A DNA stretch of 64,000 bases from Leptotrichia sp. HSP-342 (GTDB lineage: Bacteria > Fusobacteriota > Fusobacteriia > Fusobacteriales > Leptotrichiaceae). The stretch covers positions 1,550,001 through 1,614,000 of the forward strand of contig NZ_CP165646.1 in NCBI RefSeq assembly GCF_041199995.1. Reading direction: 5' to 3'. The notes beneath the pieces were generated by a model, which did no database searches, was not told the origin of the DNA, and was given only the letters and a program-made list of their open reading frames with translations. Made by a program: the position numbers and the translations under genes. The stretch's first letter is position 1. Every line of letters begins with the position of its first letter. Below, in pieces: positions 62,905 through 64,000 of the stretch.

Positions 62905-63540
62905 TTACTCTACTTTTATATCTGCAAGATCAGAATACATTTCAGTTAAGATAGTTTTATTCTTTTCATCAATATTTACCATATATAATTTATCTCCATC
63001 TTCAAATACCAAATTTTTCTGACTTATTTCTCCTTGATTTCCTTGAGCTGAAATTACATTTTTTGTAGGTATAATTGCATAATTTCTTCCAGCACTTGTC
63101 TGTCCTATTTTTGCATTTTCTACATTATATTCGACTTTTTCAAATTTTATCTTCTTTATAGTTACTTTTAAAATCTGTAACGCCATTTCTTTAGCCTTCT
63201 GAGGTGTTGTAGAACCATGTTTTGCTTCCCATTCCCAAAGCTTTTCAGGTACAAATTCCATACTTGACATAGGATTTCCAGCCATCAGATCCTTTGCGAT
63301 TCTGTCAACTTTTTTAGTGATTTCAGGTTTTGTTTTGTTCCACCATTCCTGCGCCTTTTCAGCTTGTACCTTGTCAACATTTATACAAATTTTTTCATTC
63401 CTTTTTATTTTACATTTTTGAGCCGTTTCTTTTAGCAGCTTGTCATTTTTTTTAAGATTATCAACACTGTATTTATTTCCGCATGCCGTAAAAATTACTG
63501 CCGAAATCATTGCAGCCATCAAAAATTTCATCTTTTTCAT
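62905..63540 (-). CDS. Lipoprotein, first of the tandem paralogous set
   Basis: 211 residues, FTACGNK lipobox, then LLKETAQKCKIKRNEKICIN, almost identical to the 61632-62267 protein over the first 90 residues, and a more divergent C-terminal half (EWEAKHGSTTPQKAKEMALQ, GQTSAGRNYAIIP). The near-identical N-terminal halves suggest recent duplication or gene conversion between the outer two copies. Function unknown; an EexN-like exclusion role is speculative. Confidence 0.7.
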   Translation of the reverse strand: MKKMKFLMAAMISAVIFTACGNKYSVDNLKKNDKLLKETAQKCKIKRNEKICINVDKVQAEKAQEWWNKTKPEITKKVDRIAKDLMAGNPMSSMEFVPEKLWEWEAKHGSTTPQKAKEMALQILKVTIKKIKFEKVEYNVENAKIGQTSAGRNYAIIPTKNVISAQGNQGEISQKNLVFEDGDKLYMVNIDEKNKTILTEMYSDLADIKVE

Positions 63541-63605
63541 TATTTCCTCCGAATCTACTTATTTAATAATTATACCTTATTTTTCAAAATTTTCAAAATT
63601 TTATT

Positions 63606-64000
63606 TTATTTACTTTTTAGCACAGCCCTAACTGCATAATGTAAAAAATAATAAACTGACTTCAAAAACGGTAATTTCTCAACTTTTCGATAAATTTCCC
63701 AACGAACTTTTGCCGTTTTAGCCTTATTGCTCGAACGCGAATTATCCAGCACTCGATAATAAGCCAAATTCTCCTTGAGTCCAAAAATTGTTTTCACATC
63801 TTTCACAATTTCCAGCCAAAGTACATAATCCTCATTTTTCGCCAGTTCCTTAAAATATCGCTTCCCAACTTTTTCCACATCATACATAACTGTAAGACAG
63901 CCTAGATAGTTATTTTTCAGCATATCAGTATAGGAAATTTCTGATTTAATTACAACTTCATTGATTTTTTCGCCATTTTCCTTAACTCTCGTGTACTCTG
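63606..64000 (-). CDS. Glycosyltransferase family 2, C-terminal part (runs off the window)
   Basis: The frame is open from the window edge at 64000 to the stop at 63606, so the start lies outside. The visible ~130 residues (ISYTDMLKNNYLGCLTVMYD, KELAKNEDYVLWLEIVKDVK, GLKENLAYYRVLDNSRSSNK, KVRWEIYRKVEKLPFLKSVY) match the C-terminal end of TuaG-like GT2 enzymes that build surface polysaccharide. It is not a fragment; it is just cut by the window. Confidence 0.85.
   Translation of the reverse strand, partial: EYTRVKENGEKINEVVIKSEISYTDMLKNNYLGCLTVMYDVEKVGKRYFKELAKNEDYVLWLEIVKDVKTIFGLKENLAYYRVLDNSRSSNKAKTAKVRWEIYRKVEKLPFLKSVYYFLHYAVRAVLKSK

Overview
The window is a low-GC (roughly 30 percent), gene-dense bacterial chromosome segment. 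It most likely comes from a member of the Fusobacteria close to Leptotrichia. The GH4 6-phospho-alpha-glucosidase closely matches my recollection of Fusobacterium mortiferum MalH and is paired with an alpha-glucoside PTS, a FabV-type enoyl reductase and a single-chain PurL. The genus is an inference. No rRNA, tRNA, CRISPR array or transposase gene was seen.

Layout. (1) 0.2-9.4 kb: an acidic amino-acid symporter faces a minus-strand set made of a TIM-barrel protein, a lactose/cellobiose-type PTS IIB and IIC, a GrdB-like protein, two M42 peptidases (one stripped of its metal ligands), a glycosylasparaginase and an M20 dipeptidase. A glyco-amino-acid or peptide scavenging role is plausible. (2) 9.7-10.9 kb: an orphan plasmid-type Rep_3 initiator-like protein. 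(3) 11-18 kb plus malQ at 25.2 kb: a maltose/alpha-glucoside regulon (HAD phosphatase, GH13, malH, GntR regulator, PTS IICB, 4-alpha-glucanotransferase), with a shared 14-bp site at two promoters. (4) 18-24.2 kb: an unusual co-oriented cluster of an Hsp70 without lid, a membrane-anchored J-like protein, a half HsdS, a degenerate HsdM and an EEP-fold hydrolase. (5) 26.8-38 kb: a small envelope protein, two tiny membrane peptides, then purine biosynthesis genes read purL-(lipoprotein)-purE-purC-purF-(YciI)-purM-purN. (6) 38-44 kb: a repeat-bearing gap, 3-methyladenine glycosylase, hibernation factor, GNAT, Nudix and deoB. (7) 44-50.2 kb: an accessory stretch of small hypothetical and immunity-like proteins, a Fic enzyme, an EEP hydrolase, and a DKNYY-repeat gene broken by a mobile repeat. 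(8) 50.5-55.6 kb: deoC, a second GntR paralogue, an SDR, fabV and corA. (9) 55.7-58.1 kb: an EndoU-type toxin with a probable immunity partner, a histidine phosphatase and a small GNAT. (10) 58.2-61.6 kb: a thiamine-precursor ABC transporter under a TPP riboswitch with a terminator. (11) 61.6-64 kb: three tandem paralogous envelope proteins and the 3' part of a glycosyltransferase.

The strongest new signal is a dispersed ~105-bp MITE-like element with imperfect ~29-bp terminal inverted repeats and a TA target duplication: eight near-complete copies and two fragments. Two insertions can be reversed on paper. Removing one copy plus one TA restores an in-frame signal peptide in a DKNYY gene. Removing another restores a plausible native C-terminus for the YciI-like gene inside the purine operon. 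A second, longer repeat family occurs twice in inverted orientation (about 38.05-38.42 kb and 59.99-60.26 kb).
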